A DNA stretch of 64,000 nucleotides, from the NCBI RefSeq assembly GCF_001567585.1, contig NZ_LRQV01000001.1, forward strand, positions 1-64,000, in the 5' to 3' direction. Shown here one piece after another: positions 34,723 to 44,142 of this stretch. A program made the position numbers and the translations under genes. Source of the stretch: Micromonospora rosaria. Its GTDB lineage: Bacteria > Actinomycetota > Actinomycetes > Mycobacteriales > Micromonosporaceae. The notes under the pieces were generated by a model. The model worked only from the letters and a program-made list of their open reading frames with translations, was not told the origin of the DNA and made no database searches. How positions within the stretch are numbered: position 1 is the stretch's first letter; every line of letters begins with the position of its first letter.

Positions 34723-35746
34723 GGCGTCCACCCTGTCGCCAGGCGTCCAGCATCGGCGTGTCCGCTCGCAGTCCGTCCGCCACCGCCGTCACGGAGTCCC
34801 AGCCGTCGGCCAGGTCGTACCACACCGTCTCCCGGTGCGGTGGCCCGATGGGCTGCGCACCCGGTAGCGCCAGCGCCTCGGTGAGCGAAACGTCCGGTCG
34901 GGCGGCCGGTCCCGCCGCCAGTCCCCGGGGCCGACCGAGCCGGATTCCGCCCGGCGGGTACGACAGACCCGACTGGCCACGGTGGACGACGGCGCAGAAG
35001 ATTCCGATGGGATGCTGCACCGCGAGGGTGTCGGCGAGGTCCCGCAACCGGTCCGGTGGCATCGTGGTGGGGCCGGGGTCGTCGATCGCCAGTAGTGTCG
35101 ACTCCGCAACAGCGTGCTCGGTCGGGGTGATCTCGATGAGGCCGGCGCACCGTTCGCCCACGACGACCAGGACGGACGGGTGGGGGGCCCGCTGGATCGC
35201 GAAGTCGGTCAGGTCGCGGGTCCGCCATCGCTCGGAGACGGGCTCGGCCGGTCCCCATCCGGCGGGGCGCTGTCCGGTCAGTGCCCGGCACACCACCTCG
35301 GCGCCGACCCCGAACACGGCGGTTGGGCGCTCGTGCACGGCCTCGATGAGGATCCAGAGTTGCCCACCGGTCCCGCGCTCGTCACTCGCCTCAGGAGGTG
35401 GGCCGGTGTCGGCGTACGGCTCGAACGCCCCGTCCTGCCAGCGCAGCGGTGCCGACGAATAGCCGTCGCGGCACGTCCCGTCCGGGCTGGACACCACCCA
35501 GGTGGGGGTTGGTCCGCCCCGCAGGGCGAGCCACAGCGGCAGCGTGAGGTGGGTGGTGGCAGGCGTGACGAGTTGCACGGCCCGCCCCTCCCGCTCGGCG
35601 ACGACGAGCGCGTCCACGAGCCCGTGATGCAGGCTGGCGACGGGCCAGCTCTGGTGGACCACGAATACGCGTTCCGTGACGACATCGACAACCGGCCACC
35701 CCACCCGTCGGATGATAGGAGTGACAGGGCGAATAATCCAGCTCAT
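34712..35746 (-). CDS. DUF6177-like protein, type VII secretion-associated
   Basis: 344 residues from the ATG at 35746; the frame is open further upstream but that stretch is the divergent promoter. It starts WIIRPVTPIIRRVGWPVVDVVTERVFVVHQSWP, recalling the DUF6177 family found beside WXG100 genes in streptomycetes and relatives. The middle contains WVVSSPDGTCRDGYS and ILIEAVHERPTAVFGVG; the end has LTEALALPGAQPIGPPHRETVWYDLADG. It is soluble, with no membrane helix or nucleotide motif. First gene of the minus arm. Function unknown; family assignment is from memory. Confidence 0.65.
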   Translation of the reverse strand: MSWIIRPVTPIIRRVGWPVVDVVTERVFVVHQSWPVASLHHGLVDALVVAEREGRAVQLVTPATTHLTLPLWLALRGGPTPTWVVSSPDGTCRDGYSSAPLRWQDGAFEPYADTGPPPEASDERGTGGQLWILIEAVHERPTAVFGVGAEVVCRALTGQRPAGWGPAEPVSERWRTRDLTDFAIQRAPHPSVLVVVGERCAGLIEITPTEHAVAESTLLAIDDPGPTTMPPDRLRDLADTLAVQHPIGIFCAVVHRGQSGLSYPPGGIRLGRPRGLAAGPAARPDVSLTEALALPGAQPIGPPHRETVWYDLADGWDSVTAVADGLRADTPMLDAWRQGGRHGP

Positions 35747-35849
35747 TCCTGCCCCGGCTATCGACGGACGACATGGTGGGGTTCGGTGGGTGGCGCTCTT
35801 TTGGGTAGCATGTCGAACACCTGTTAACCATTGAGGTCGGTGATCATAA
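35747..35849. promoter_or_regulatory. Divergent promoter region of the type VII locus
   Basis: 103 bp between the two arms, with the most AT-rich DNA of the locus and a GTTAAC palindrome at 35823-35828. On the plus strand TTGGGT (35801-35806), 17 bp and TTAACC could be a weak promoter. GAGG lies 13 nt before the ATG at 35850. Confidence 0.45.
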
Positions 35850-36185
35850 ATGCGCTTCGACATGGGAAGTCAGGCTCTGCCTGAATTGATCAATCGTACG
35901 GACGGCGCACACCAGGATCTCGGTGCTCTCATCCGGCAGCTGGTCGCGGCGGCGGAGCCGCTGGAAGGCAGGTTCAACGGTGCGGGAAAGGCCGCCTTCG
36001 ACCGTTTCAAGCACCGTGCCGACGAGATCGCCGTCGACCTGAACTCGGCGGTCGCCTCGATCCTCGGCGGCCAACAGGGGATGAACGCCTCGTTCGTCGA
36101 GGGCGACCAGACGATGTCCGACACGACCCAGCGCGCCGAGAGCGCGGCCAACGTCGAGGGTGCGACCTTCCGCCTGCGGTCCTGA
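35850..36185 (+). CDS. WXG100-like protein (ESAT-6 family), FNG variant
   Basis: 111 residues, two amphipathic helices separated by a turn at GRFNGAGKAAFDRF (about 40-53), where the WXG motif reads FNG. Length and helix pattern fit small ESX substrates that form helical-hairpin dimers. The C-terminal part (GDQTMSDTTQRAESAANVEG) resembles the tail region that carries the export signal, but a strict YxxxD/E is not seen. First gene of the plus arm, 17 bp before the second WXG100-like gene, its probable partner. Confidence 0.8.
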   Translation: MRFDMGSQALPELINRTDGAHQDLGALIRQLVAAAEPLEGRFNGAGKAAFDRFKHRADEIAVDLNSAVASILGGQQGMNASFVEGDQTMSDTTQRAESAANVEGATFRLRS

Positions 36186-36201
36186 GACAAGGGAGATCGG
36201 C

Positions 36202-36507
36202 ATGGGTAACCAGGACCGGCTCAGCTACGACACGGGCGCCTCGGCCGAGGTGCAGGGCAGTATCGGAGCCATCCTCGGACGGCTCGAAGCCGTCATCAAC
36301 GAACGCGACCAGGCGGTCAAGGCTGCCATGGCGGACTTCCAGGCGGATGGGGTCTCGGACCTCTACCACGAGAAGGAGATCCGCTGGAACAAGGCGGCCC
36401 AGGAGGTCCGCGACATCATCACGCTGCTACGCAAGACGTTGACGGACAACGACGACACCGCGACCCAGGCCCAGGCTCGGGCCCGGGCCGCCGTCGAGGC
36501 GATCTGA
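36202..36507 (+). CDS. Pore-forming ESAT-6 family protein
   Basis: 101 residues from the ATG at 36202 (AGGGAG upstream). It consists of two helices around ADFQADGVSDLYHEKEIRWN (about 46-65), the characteristic turn of the group annotated as pore-forming ESAT-6 family in actinomycetes, with Trp after the turn instead of in WXG. Helix 2 carries VRDIITLLRKTL and an Ala-rich end. Together with the gene before it, it likely forms the secreted heterodimer of this system. Confidence 0.8.
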   Translation: MGNQDRLSYDTGASAEVQGSIGAILGRLEAVINERDQAVKAAMADFQADGVSDLYHEKEIRWNKAAQEVRDIITLLRKTLTDNDDTATQAQARARAAVEAI

Positions 36508-36512
36508 CGCCG

Positions 36513-36977
36513 ATGACCAGATACCGGATCGAGCCGGGCGGCGTGGCGGCTGTGGTCAATGCCGTCAACGAGGACGCGGCGCGGACGTTGACCGCGCACG
36601 CGAAGGACCTCCAGCGGGCGACCACCTCGGCAGAGGCCCACCTGGACCCCCTGTCACCGGTCCGGGGCGCGTTGGGGCCCTTCGCCCTGGCGGCGGGCGG
36701 CCAGATCAAGGCCGTCTACTCGGCCACCACCACGGTGCTGCGCGCCACCGCCACCGCCACCAACGCCTACGTCGAGGCGGACCTGGACATGGCCCGCGCC
36801 GGCGAAGCGGGGGTGACCGTCACGGCGACGTACGTCGCCGGAAACGACGGAGACCGGGCCAGCCAGGCAGGCCGGCGCGCGGTCCAGGGACTGGCCAACA
36901 TCCCCAAGCAGGAGGCGATGGACGCGCGGGAGACGCCGAGCCTCACCGACTGGTTGGACCAGGTGACCAAGCCGTAG
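36513..36977 (+). CDS. Helical ESX-associated protein (DUF6507-like)
   Basis: 154 residues; it begins YRIEPGGVAAVVNAVNEDA, and the first 100 residues are helical with WXG100-like length (AGGQIKAVYSATTTVLRATATATNAYVEADLDMA), a pattern I associate with DUF6507 in type VII loci. The last 45 residues (NDGDRASQAGRRAVQGLANIPKQE, ending TDWLDQVTKP) are polar. It is 5 bp after the ESAT-6-like gene and 15 bp before the large hydrolase, in the position of a substrate or a chaperone for that hydrolase. Confidence 0.6.
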   Translation: MTRYRIEPGGVAAVVNAVNEDAARTLTAHAKDLQRATTSAEAHLDPLSPVRGALGPFALAAGGQIKAVYSATTTVLRATATATNAYVEADLDMARAGEAGVTVTATYVAGNDGDRASQAGRRAVQGLANIPKQEAMDARETPSLTDWLDQVTKP

Positions 36978-36992
36978 CGGGAGGAACGGGCG

Positions 36993-39821
36993 GTGACCGA
37001 CACCGGGGAGTGGCGCGAATTCGCGCTCGCAAAGTACCGTCCCTTCGGCGGGCAGCTCATCGATCCCGCGATGATCCCGCGAGTGACGTATGACGTCGCC
37101 GGGCTGCAGGCCGACGCCGCGCGGCTGAGGGCGGTCGGCGAGCAGGTCGACACCACCGCCCGGCGGGTCCACTCCCGGTGGAGCCGGGATCTACCGGACA
37201 GCTACGACGCACCCGAGGTCACCGACCTCGTCGCCGGTACCCTCCGGCCGGTCGACAAGGCGGTCGACGCACGGTCCGACCTGGAGGGGGCTGCCGCCGC
37301 GCTGGCCACGTTGGCCTCCACCGTCGGTCCACTACAGCAGCGCCTGGACAGCCTGCGGGCGGACGCGGCGGCGTTCCGGTCGTGGGCGCTCAGTCTCGGC
37401 CCACCCAGAGAGTGGGACCGGGAGGTGTATCCGGCCCGGGGGCAGTCGGGTGCCGAGGTCAACAAGAACCTGGCCAACCAGGTCGGTGACGCTCTGAACG
37501 ATATTCTTCAGGCCGAGGCGGCCTGCGTCTCGACGATCGTCCGGCACACCAGTACCGCGGCACTGCCGCCACCCAGTGAGATCCCCAGGATCGCCGGAAA
37601 TCGCGGCGTCCAGGCCGGGCCGCCGGACTGGCGCCGCCTCGCCCTGACCTCCGGCACCAACCTCCCCTGGGGTGGCCCCCAGATCAAGGAGCCGGGAGAG
37701 GTGGCCAGCCTCGTTGGCGGCTTCGTGACCACCTTCGTCGGCCAGCCGATCGAGTTCCTCGGCGGACTGGCCGGGCTGACGTTCGACAGGGTGACCGGCA
37801 CCACCAACCAGCGCGAGCTACACATCGGCTGGGAGGCGTCGACAGCCCGGCGGACCTGGCTGGGCCTGGGCGCGCTGGGCGTAATGGCCAACCCCTCGAC
37901 CTGGCTCGTGCCCGGCCTACGCCAGCGCAACAGGCAGACCTGGAACGGACTGTGGCGGGGACTCAGCGCGTCCGACGAGAGGAACGGCTGGCGGCGTAGC
38001 GGGATGGTGCTGGGCAACATCGCCGGTCTGCTTCTCCCCTCACCGAGCAAGGGCATCGGCCTCACCGATGCCCTGCAGGGTGTGGCGACCCGGGGCAGCC
38101 GGGTGGCGAGCGACGGCGGCGTGGCGGCGAAACTCGGCGGGGCCGCGATGACGGTGCCATACCGCGTCGTCAGCGGACAATGGCTGTTTGCCGACGTCCG
38201 GCTCGCCGGGCGTGGCCTCGGCAAGGCTGTGCACAGCGGTCTCGACCGGATGTTCGGCGACGTCCCCGTCCGGCCGCCCACCGCAGGGGAACTGGCCAAC
38301 AGCATTGCCGCGCGATCGTCCGGCGGTGAGAACGGCCCGCCCGTGGAGAGCCGTTCGGCCGGCGGAACCGCGCGGACCGCCGTTCCGGGCCCGCCGGGCG
38401 GCGTGCTCGACGACGGCCACCTGCTCGGGATCCTGACCAGGCACGCCGACGACCCCGCCGCGCTGGCGACGGCGGTCCGCGAACACTTCGCGGGGCTCAG
38501 CGCCACCGACCGGCGGGACCTCGCGTTCCGGCATTCCGAGGTGGTCAGCCGGCTCGACGGCGTGCCCAGCGACGCGCGCTCCTGGGCGAACCTGGCCCGC
38601 GTCGAACGTGACCTGGAGGCGCTCCGGGCGCTCGAGAAGCCAGACTGGTTGGAGAGGCGCCGCCTGAAGGCGCTTGAGGCGATGACGCAGCCGATACGCG
38701 ATCCGGTCACCCGCGAAATGACGCAGCCCCAGGTGCTGCGGTACGACGGGAGAAGGGGCCGGGCCGTGGTGGCGTACGGCGACCTCGCCCGGGCCGACCG
38801 GCACGCGATCTTCGTGCCGGGCATGTTCAACAGTTTGAACAGCTTTCCGAACATTAAGGAGAACCTCGAACAGTGGGCGGACGGCGCGGCGCTGTCCCAC
38901 AGCCGTACCGCCACCGTCGCCTGGCTCGGCTACCGTCCGCCAAGAGCCTTCGGTGGCCTGCACACCCGGGTGGCGGAGTCCGCCGGGCAGGATCTGAACG
39001 CGTTCATCCGACAGTTCCAGAGCGAACACCACAAGCCCACCGTCCTCGTCGCGCACAGCTACGGCTCTCTCACCTCCCGGTACGCGTTGCAGGCCGGTGA
39101 CACCCGGTTCGAGGCCGTCGTGCTGATCGGCAGCCCCGGCGTCGGCCGCGACATCGACAGCCTCCTGCGCCTGCCCGGCATGCCGCCGCCCGACCGGGTC
39201 TTCTGGGCGAACGCGCCGTGGGATCCGATCTCTTGGTCAGGCTGGCACGCAGCCCCGCAACACGGCGTGCACCTCGACGCCTCCGATGGCTTCTTCCACA
39301 CCGTGGCTGGGGGGTTCACGAAGGGCGACATCGGCCGCAGCATCGGCGCCGTGATCGCGGGCGACTACGCCCGGGTCGTCGAGGCGACGCCGCCGCTCGT
39401 CCGACAGCGGGTGATCACCGCGTTCGGCCGCGGTCTGGGTTTCAGCGTACGCGAGTTCTTCGACGCGACCCTGCGCGCTCCCGGCTCGGGCCGCTGGCTG
39501 GAGACAGCTCCCCGCCCCCGCTCCTACCCGCACAACGACCCCGGCCACAACAGCTTCCAACAGGCGTGGAGCCACCTCAGTGAGAGCCGCCGGCAGGCGC
39601 TGCTCGGGTCGATCCTGGGGCAGAAGGACCCGGTCGGCATGAGCGCCTACCTGGTGCGTGACCCGGCGCCGGGGGCGGATCCCGACCCCTACGACGTGGC
39701 GGCGGCGTACCTGCTGACCCATCCGGACCGGGCTGTCGCCGAGTACCTGCGGCGGTATCCCGCGGTCATCCCGCTCGCCGACGGGCCGCCCGGTCCGCCG
39801 AGCAGCCGGCAGACCCCATGA
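36993..39821 (+). CDS. Giant DUF1023 alpha/beta hydrolase with N-terminal helical targeting region; candidate type VII effector
   Basis: 942 residues from the GTG at 36993 (GGGAGGAA upstream). Residues about 1-175 are helical and WXG/LXG-like (VAGLQADAARLRAVGEQVDT, WSRDLPDSYDAPEV). The middle has a hydrophobic Gly-rich stretch (about 235-265) and linkers. From about 600 the hydrolase domain begins: IFVPGMFNSLNSF, VLVAHSYGSLTSRYAL (Ser about 688), VLIGSPGVGRDI, WDPISW and a His in HNDPGHNSF or DGFFHTV. This is the DUF1023 (PF06259) family. Lying between the WXG100 genes and eccC, with a 4-bp overlap to eccC, it is the probable cargo of the system. Confidence 0.82.
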   Translation: MTDTGEWREFALAKYRPFGGQLIDPAMIPRVTYDVAGLQADAARLRAVGEQVDTTARRVHSRWSRDLPDSYDAPEVTDLVAGTLRPVDKAVDARSDLEGAAAALATLASTVGPLQQRLDSLRADAAAFRSWALSLGPPREWDREVYPARGQSGAEVNKNLANQVGDALNDILQAEAACVSTIVRHTSTAALPPPSEIPRIAGNRGVQAGPPDWRRLALTSGTNLPWGGPQIKEPGEVASLVGGFVTTFVGQPIEFLGGLAGLTFDRVTGTTNQRELHIGWEASTARRTWLGLGALGVMANPSTWLVPGLRQRNRQTWNGLWRGLSASDERNGWRRSGMVLGNIAGLLLPSPSKGIGLTDALQGVATRGSRVASDGGVAAKLGGAAMTVPYRVVSGQWLFADVRLAGRGLGKAVHSGLDRMFGDVPVRPPTAGELANSIAARSSGGENGPPVESRSAGGTARTAVPGPPGGVLDDGHLLGILTRHADDPAALATAVREHFAGLSATDRRDLAFRHSEVVSRLDGVPSDARSWANLARVERDLEALRALEKPDWLERRRLKALEAMTQPIRDPVTREMTQPQVLRYDGRRGRAVVAYGDLARADRHAIFVPGMFNSLNSFPNIKENLEQWADGAALSHSRTATVAWLGYRPPRAFGGLHTRVAESAGQDLNAFIRQFQSEHHKPTVLVAHSYGSLTSRYALQAGDTRFEAVVLIGSPGVGRDIDSLLRLPGMPPPDRVFWANAPWDPISWSGWHAAPQHGVHLDASDGFFHTVAGGFTKGDIGRSIGAVIAGDYARVVEATPPLVRQRVITAFGRGLGFSVREFFDATLRAPGSGRWLETAPRPRSYPHNDPGHNSFQQAWSHLSESRRQALLGSILGQKDPVGMSAYLVRDPAPGADPDPYDVAAAYLLTHPDRAVAEYLRRYPAVIPLADGPPGPPSSRQTP

Positions 39822-42800
39822 CCACACGGCTCGTGCACCGCCCGGCGCGGAACGTCCGCCCACCGGGGGAACCCTCCCCTTGGGTCGTGGAGTCGCCGCC
39901 GACCCTGCCGGACGGCAAGGCGCTCCCCAACGTGGTCATGCTGGTGCCTGCGGTCGGCGTCGCCGGCTCGATGTCGATGATGCTGTTCTCCCGGGGCAGC
40001 GCCTTCGCGGTCCTCGGCGCACTGGTCCTGGTGGGCGCGTTGGTCGCCGGGGGCGTGCTCCTCCTCGCCCAGCGCGGCCAGGCGTCGCGCACCCGCCGCG
40101 AACAGCGCGAGCGATACCTCGACTACCTGGAGGAGTTGCGGGGCACGCTCGCCACCGAGGAGAAGGACGCGCGGGCCCGGGCCCGGCTGCTCAGCCCGTC
40201 GCCCGGCGCTCTGGTCGACACCGTCCGTGACCCGGCGCGGCTCTGGGAACGCCGCCGCAGGGACGCGGACTTCCTGGCCGTCCGCGCCGGGCTCGGCACG
40301 GTGCCGGCCCGTCCCGTCGAGCTACCGGACCGGGGGACCGCGCTGAGCCCGACCGACCCGTTCATGCTCGCCGAGGCCCGCGCCATCCTGCGCCGATTCC
40401 GGACCGCGCCGGGCATGCCGCTCGTCGTTCCCCTGGACAGGGTCGGCAACGTGAGCGTGATCGGGCCCCGCGCCTCGGTCCTGCGCGCCGTCCGGGCGCT
40501 ACTCGTCCAGACTGCGGCGTGGCACGCCCCCGACGACGTGGCGCTCGCCGTCGCCCACCCGCCCCAGCGGGAGGCGGACTGGCACTGGGTCAAGTGGCTG
40601 CCGCACGTGCTGGACCGCGACGTCCGGGACGGGGCGGTGCCGGCGCGCCGGATCGCCCCGGACCCGGCGCACCTGCGCGCGCTGCTGCACCCCGAGCTGA
40701 CCCGCCGTGCGGCGTACCTGGGCGAGCTGCGTCGTGGCGCCTCCGCAGCCGGTGCCACGGCCCTGCACCGGCTGCTGGTCGTGCACGACACGTACGGTTC
40801 CGTGGCCAGCGACCTGGCCATGCCCGACCCGAGCCTGCCGGTGGCGGATGCCGGGGTCACCGTCCTCCACCTCGCCGCCGACCGGTTGCACGAGCCGGAC
40901 CAGGTGGCCGTGCGACTCACGGTCACCGGGGCGGACATCACGGTGGAGGACCTGCGCACCCGTACCCCGACTGTCTACTCGGGACACCTGGATCCCGTCG
41001 ACGACGGGCTGGCCGAAGGGGTGGCCCGGCTCCTGGCACCGCTGCGGCTCTCGCCCGACTCGACGGACGACGTGTCACACGGCGGCGCGGTGGACGTGAC
41101 GACGCTGCTCGGCCTGGACGATCCGACCGCGCTGGACGTGCCCCGGCTGTGGGCGGCGCGCGGCGAACGCGCGTTCCTGCGCGTGCTCATCGGCCTCGAC
41201 GACGTCGGCAAACCGCTGTTCCTGGACCTCAAGGAATCAGCCCAGCTCGGCATGGGCCCGCACGGGCTGTGTGTCGGCGCGACCGGATCGGGCAAGAGCG
41301 AACTGCTGCGCACGCTCGTGCTGTCGCTCGCGGTCTGCCACGCGCCGGACCTGCTGGCGATGGTGCTCATCGACTACAAGGGGGGCGCGACGTTCGCCCC
41401 GTTGGCGGCGCTGCCCCAGGTGGCCGGCGTCATCACCAATTTGGAGGACGACCCCGGACTGATCGAACGGGCGTACGCGAGCCTCGACGGCGAGGTCAAG
41501 CGCCGGCAACAGGTGCTGCGGTCCGCCGGCAACGTGGCCAACGTGACGGACTACGCCGTGCTGCGGGAGAAGCGGAGCGACCTGCCGCCGCTGCCCTCCC
41601 TGCTGGTCATCGTCGACGAGTTCGGCGAACTGCTCACCGCCCGACCCGATTTCATCGAGCTGTTCCTGACGATCGGGCGGATCGGACGCAGCATCGGTGT
41701 GCACCTGCTGCTGTCCAGCCAGCGGGTGGACGGCAGCAGACTGCGGGGGCTGGAGAACCATCTGTCGTACCGGCTGGGGCTGCGCACGTTCTCCGAGGCG
41801 GAGAGCCGTACGGTGCTGGACACGCCGGACGCGTACCACCTCCCGCCGCTGCCCGGCTTCGGTTACCTCAAGGTCGACACGACGGTGTACGAGCGGTTCA
41901 AGGCCGCGTACGTGTCGGGGCGGCACACCCGGGCAGCGGCGGCCCCGGCGAGCGGCGACCAGCCAGGCCCGGCGTACTACCGGCAGTACCGGTCGCCGCC
42001 GGCACGAGACGAGGAAGCCGCGCCGATGCCCGAACGGGTGGTGGAGGACACCCTCCTCGACGTCGTGGTGCGCCAGCTCGCGGGCGCCGCCACGCCGGTA
42101 CACCAGATATGGCTTCCGCCGCTGCCGGCGGCGGTGACGCTCGATCAGATCGCCGGACCGGTCACCGCCGACGCGGACGGGTTGCGGCTGGCGGCGAGTC
42201 CCGGGGCTCTCCGGGTGCCGGTGGGGATCCTGGACGACCCGGCACGGCAGCGGCAGGAGCTGTGCGTGGTCGACCTGACCGAGGCTGGCGGCCACCTCGC
42301 GGTCATCGGGGGTCCGCAGTCCGGCAAGACCACCCTGCTCCGCACCCTCGTCATGTCGCTCGCGTTGACCCACACCCCGAAGCAGGTGGCGGTGTACGGC
42401 ATCGACCTGGCCGGCTCCGGGCTCGCCGCCCTCGCGGACTTTCCCCACGTGGGCGGTGTGACCGGTCGCGGCGACCGGGAGCGGATCCGCCGGACCGTCG
42501 AGGAGGTCCGGCTCATGCTCGAACACCGCGAGCTGCTCTGCCGGGGCCGTGGCATCGACTCGGTGGAGCGGCTGCGTGACGCCCACGCCTCCGGGGCGGT
42601 GCCCGAACTGCCCAGCGCCGACGTGATCCTGCTGGTCGACGGCTTCGGCGCTCTCCGCAGCGAGTTCGACGACCTGGAGCCGATGATCGCGGACCTGCTG
42701 CAGCGAGGCAGCGGGTACGGCGTCCACGTGATCGCCTCGATGCTGCGCTGGAACGACGTGCGTATCGCGCACCAGGCCGCGTTCGGCATCCGTATCGAGG

Positions 42801-43756
42801 CTCGGCTGGGTGACCCGACCGACTCGGTCGTGGGGCGTCGGTTGGCCGAGACGATCGGGGCCGACCAACCCGGCCGGGTGCTCACCACCGGCGGCCTCGT
42901 CGCGCAGGTCGCGCTGCCACGGGTGGACGGCCTGGCGAGTCGTGCCGACCTCGGCGACGTGACACGTCAGGTCGCCGGCACGGCACGGGCGGCATGGCCC
43001 GGGGAGCGGGTGCCGGCCATCCGGGTGCTGCCCGAACAGGTGCCTGTCGCCCTGCTACCCGGCCCTGCGGCCATGCCGGAGCAGGTGCCGATCGGCGTGG
43101 ACGAACTGGCGCTGGCACCGGTGGCGCTGGACCTCTTCGGTGCCGACGGCCACCTGGTCGTGCTCGGCGACGGCGCATCCGGGAAGACCAACCTGATCCG
43201 CGTGATCGCGGCCGGACTGCGTGAACGGTACTCCGCCGACGAGGTCACGTTCGCCGTGATGGACCCGCGTCAACGGCTCCGTGATCTGGTGCCGGAACCG
43301 TACCTGGGCGGGTACGCGCACCACCCACGGCTCTGTGCGGCGCTGGCGGTGGGCATGGCCAAGGAACTCGCCAAGCGGCTGTCGGAGGACCCCACCGTGC
43401 GCGGGTTCGACGGCCCACGGGCCGTGCTCCTGATCGACGACTACGACATGCTCACCGCCGCCGGCCAGCGGCCGCTGGAAGCGCTGCTGCCGTACGTGCC
43501 GTCGGCCCGCGACATCGGCCTGCACGTCGTACTCGCCCGGCGGGTGGCCGGGGCGGCGCGTGGCAGCTACGACCCGTTCCTCCTCGCGGTGCGGGAGAGC
43601 GGCGCCACCGGCCTCGTCCTCGCCGGGGACCGCGGCGAAGGGCCGCTGTACCCCGGCGTGTACGCCCAGCAGCAACCACCGGGCCGCGGCTTCTGGGTAT
43701 GCCGGGGCGCACCGGTCCGCCTCGTGCAGACGGCCCTCGGAGAGGAGGACGGGTGA
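39818..43756 (+). CDS. eccC: Type VII secretion ATPase EccC (three FtsK/SpoIIIE-like ATPase domains)
   Basis: 1312 residues; the ATG overlaps the previous stop by 4 bp. Two membrane helices at about 38-82 are followed by a stalk and three P-loop domains: GATGSGKS near 487, GGPQSGKT near 831 and GDGASGKT near 1116. The first domain has a full Walker B (LLVIVDEFGELL), LSSQRVDGSRLRGL and R residues for inter-subunit contacts; domain 2 has ILLVDGFGAL and domain 3 has VLLIDDYDML, without the catalytic Glu. This is the fused EccCa-EccCb form. It is the energy source and substrate receptor of the locus. Confidence 0.95.
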   Translation: MTTRLVHRPARNVRPPGEPSPWVVESPPTLPDGKALPNVVMLVPAVGVAGSMSMMLFSRGSAFAVLGALVLVGALVAGGVLLLAQRGQASRTRREQRERYLDYLEELRGTLATEEKDARARARLLSPSPGALVDTVRDPARLWERRRRDADFLAVRAGLGTVPARPVELPDRGTALSPTDPFMLAEARAILRRFRTAPGMPLVVPLDRVGNVSVIGPRASVLRAVRALLVQTAAWHAPDDVALAVAHPPQREADWHWVKWLPHVLDRDVRDGAVPARRIAPDPAHLRALLHPELTRRAAYLGELRRGASAAGATALHRLLVVHDTYGSVASDLAMPDPSLPVADAGVTVLHLAADRLHEPDQVAVRLTVTGADITVEDLRTRTPTVYSGHLDPVDDGLAEGVARLLAPLRLSPDSTDDVSHGGAVDVTTLLGLDDPTALDVPRLWAARGERAFLRVLIGLDDVGKPLFLDLKESAQLGMGPHGLCVGATGSGKSELLRTLVLSLAVCHAPDLLAMVLIDYKGGATFAPLAALPQVAGVITNLEDDPGLIERAYASLDGEVKRRQQVLRSAGNVANVTDYAVLREKRSDLPPLPSLLVIVDEFGELLTARPDFIELFLTIGRIGRSIGVHLLLSSQRVDGSRLRGLENHLSYRLGLRTFSEAESRTVLDTPDAYHLPPLPGFGYLKVDTTVYERFKAAYVSGRHTRAAAAPASGDQPGPAYYRQYRSPPARDEEAAPMPERVVEDTLLDVVVRQLAGAATPVHQIWLPPLPAAVTLDQIAGPVTADADGLRLAASPGALRVPVGILDDPARQRQELCVVDLTEAGGHLAVIGGPQSGKTTLLRTLVMSLALTHTPKQVAVYGIDLAGSGLAALADFPHVGGVTGRGDRERIRRTVEEVRLMLEHRELLCRGRGIDSVERLRDAHASGAVPELPSADVILLVDGFGALRSEFDDLEPMIADLLQRGSGYGVHVIASMLRWNDVRIAHQAAFGIRIEARLGDPTDSVVGRRLAETIGADQPGRVLTTGGLVAQVALPRVDGLASRADLGDVTRQVAGTARAAWPGERVPAIRVLPEQVPVALLPGPAAMPEQVPIGVDELALAPVALDLFGADGHLVVLGDGASGKTNLIRVIAAGLRERYSADEVTFAVMDPRQRLRDLVPEPYLGGYAHHPRLCAALAVGMAKELAKRLSEDPTVRGFDGPRAVLLIDDYDMLTAAGQRPLEALLPYVPSARDIGLHVVLARRVAGAARGSYDPFLLAVRESGATGLVLAGDRGEGPLYPGVYAQQQPPGRGFWVCRGAPVRLVQTALGEEDG

Positions 43757-44142
43757 CCTATGACGTCGTGGTGCTCGCGAGCCGGCCGCCGGACGTACCG
43801 GCTGTGGTGGCCGGCCTGGTCGCCGCTGGTGAGGACCTGCTGGTGTGGGGGGCCGCAGATGGCGCCGTGATCCAGCTCTGCGCACCGCACGCGAGCGGGG
43901 ACGGCGGCCTGAGCGTGCTGCTGACCGTCGAGGAACCTGTCTTCGTGCCGGTGCCGGCCGAGGTGTCCAGGCTCCTCGGCGCGGACGTGGCCCGACGCGC
44001 GCCGACGCCGCTGTGGTGGGTGCGGGTGCGAGCGCCGGACGAACCGACCAGCGCCGCCGGACTCGCTCACCGGTTCGCGGCAGCGCTGATCGAGCGGCTC
44101 GGCGGAGTGGCCTGGCCGAGCGAGGAGAACCCCGGTGGATGA
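43753..44142 (+). CDS. Small conserved protein downstream of eccC, function unknown
   Basis: 129 residues from the GTG at 43753, which overlaps the eccC stop (GTGA). Soluble and alpha/beta in character: VTYDVVVLASRPPDVPAVVAGL at the start, SVLLTVEEPVFVPVPAEVSRLLG in the middle and TPLWWVRVRAPDEPTSAAGLAHRFAAALIERL at the end. No motif that I recognise. Its tight coupling to eccC and to the next gene places it in the secretion operon, perhaps as a chaperone or EccC regulator. Confidence 0.7.
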   Translation: MTYDVVVLASRPPDVPAVVAGLVAAGEDLLVWGAADGAVIQLCAPHASGDGGLSVLLTVEEPVFVPVPAEVSRLLGADVARRAPTPLWWVRVRAPDEPTSAAGLAHRFAAALIERLGGVAWPSEENPGG

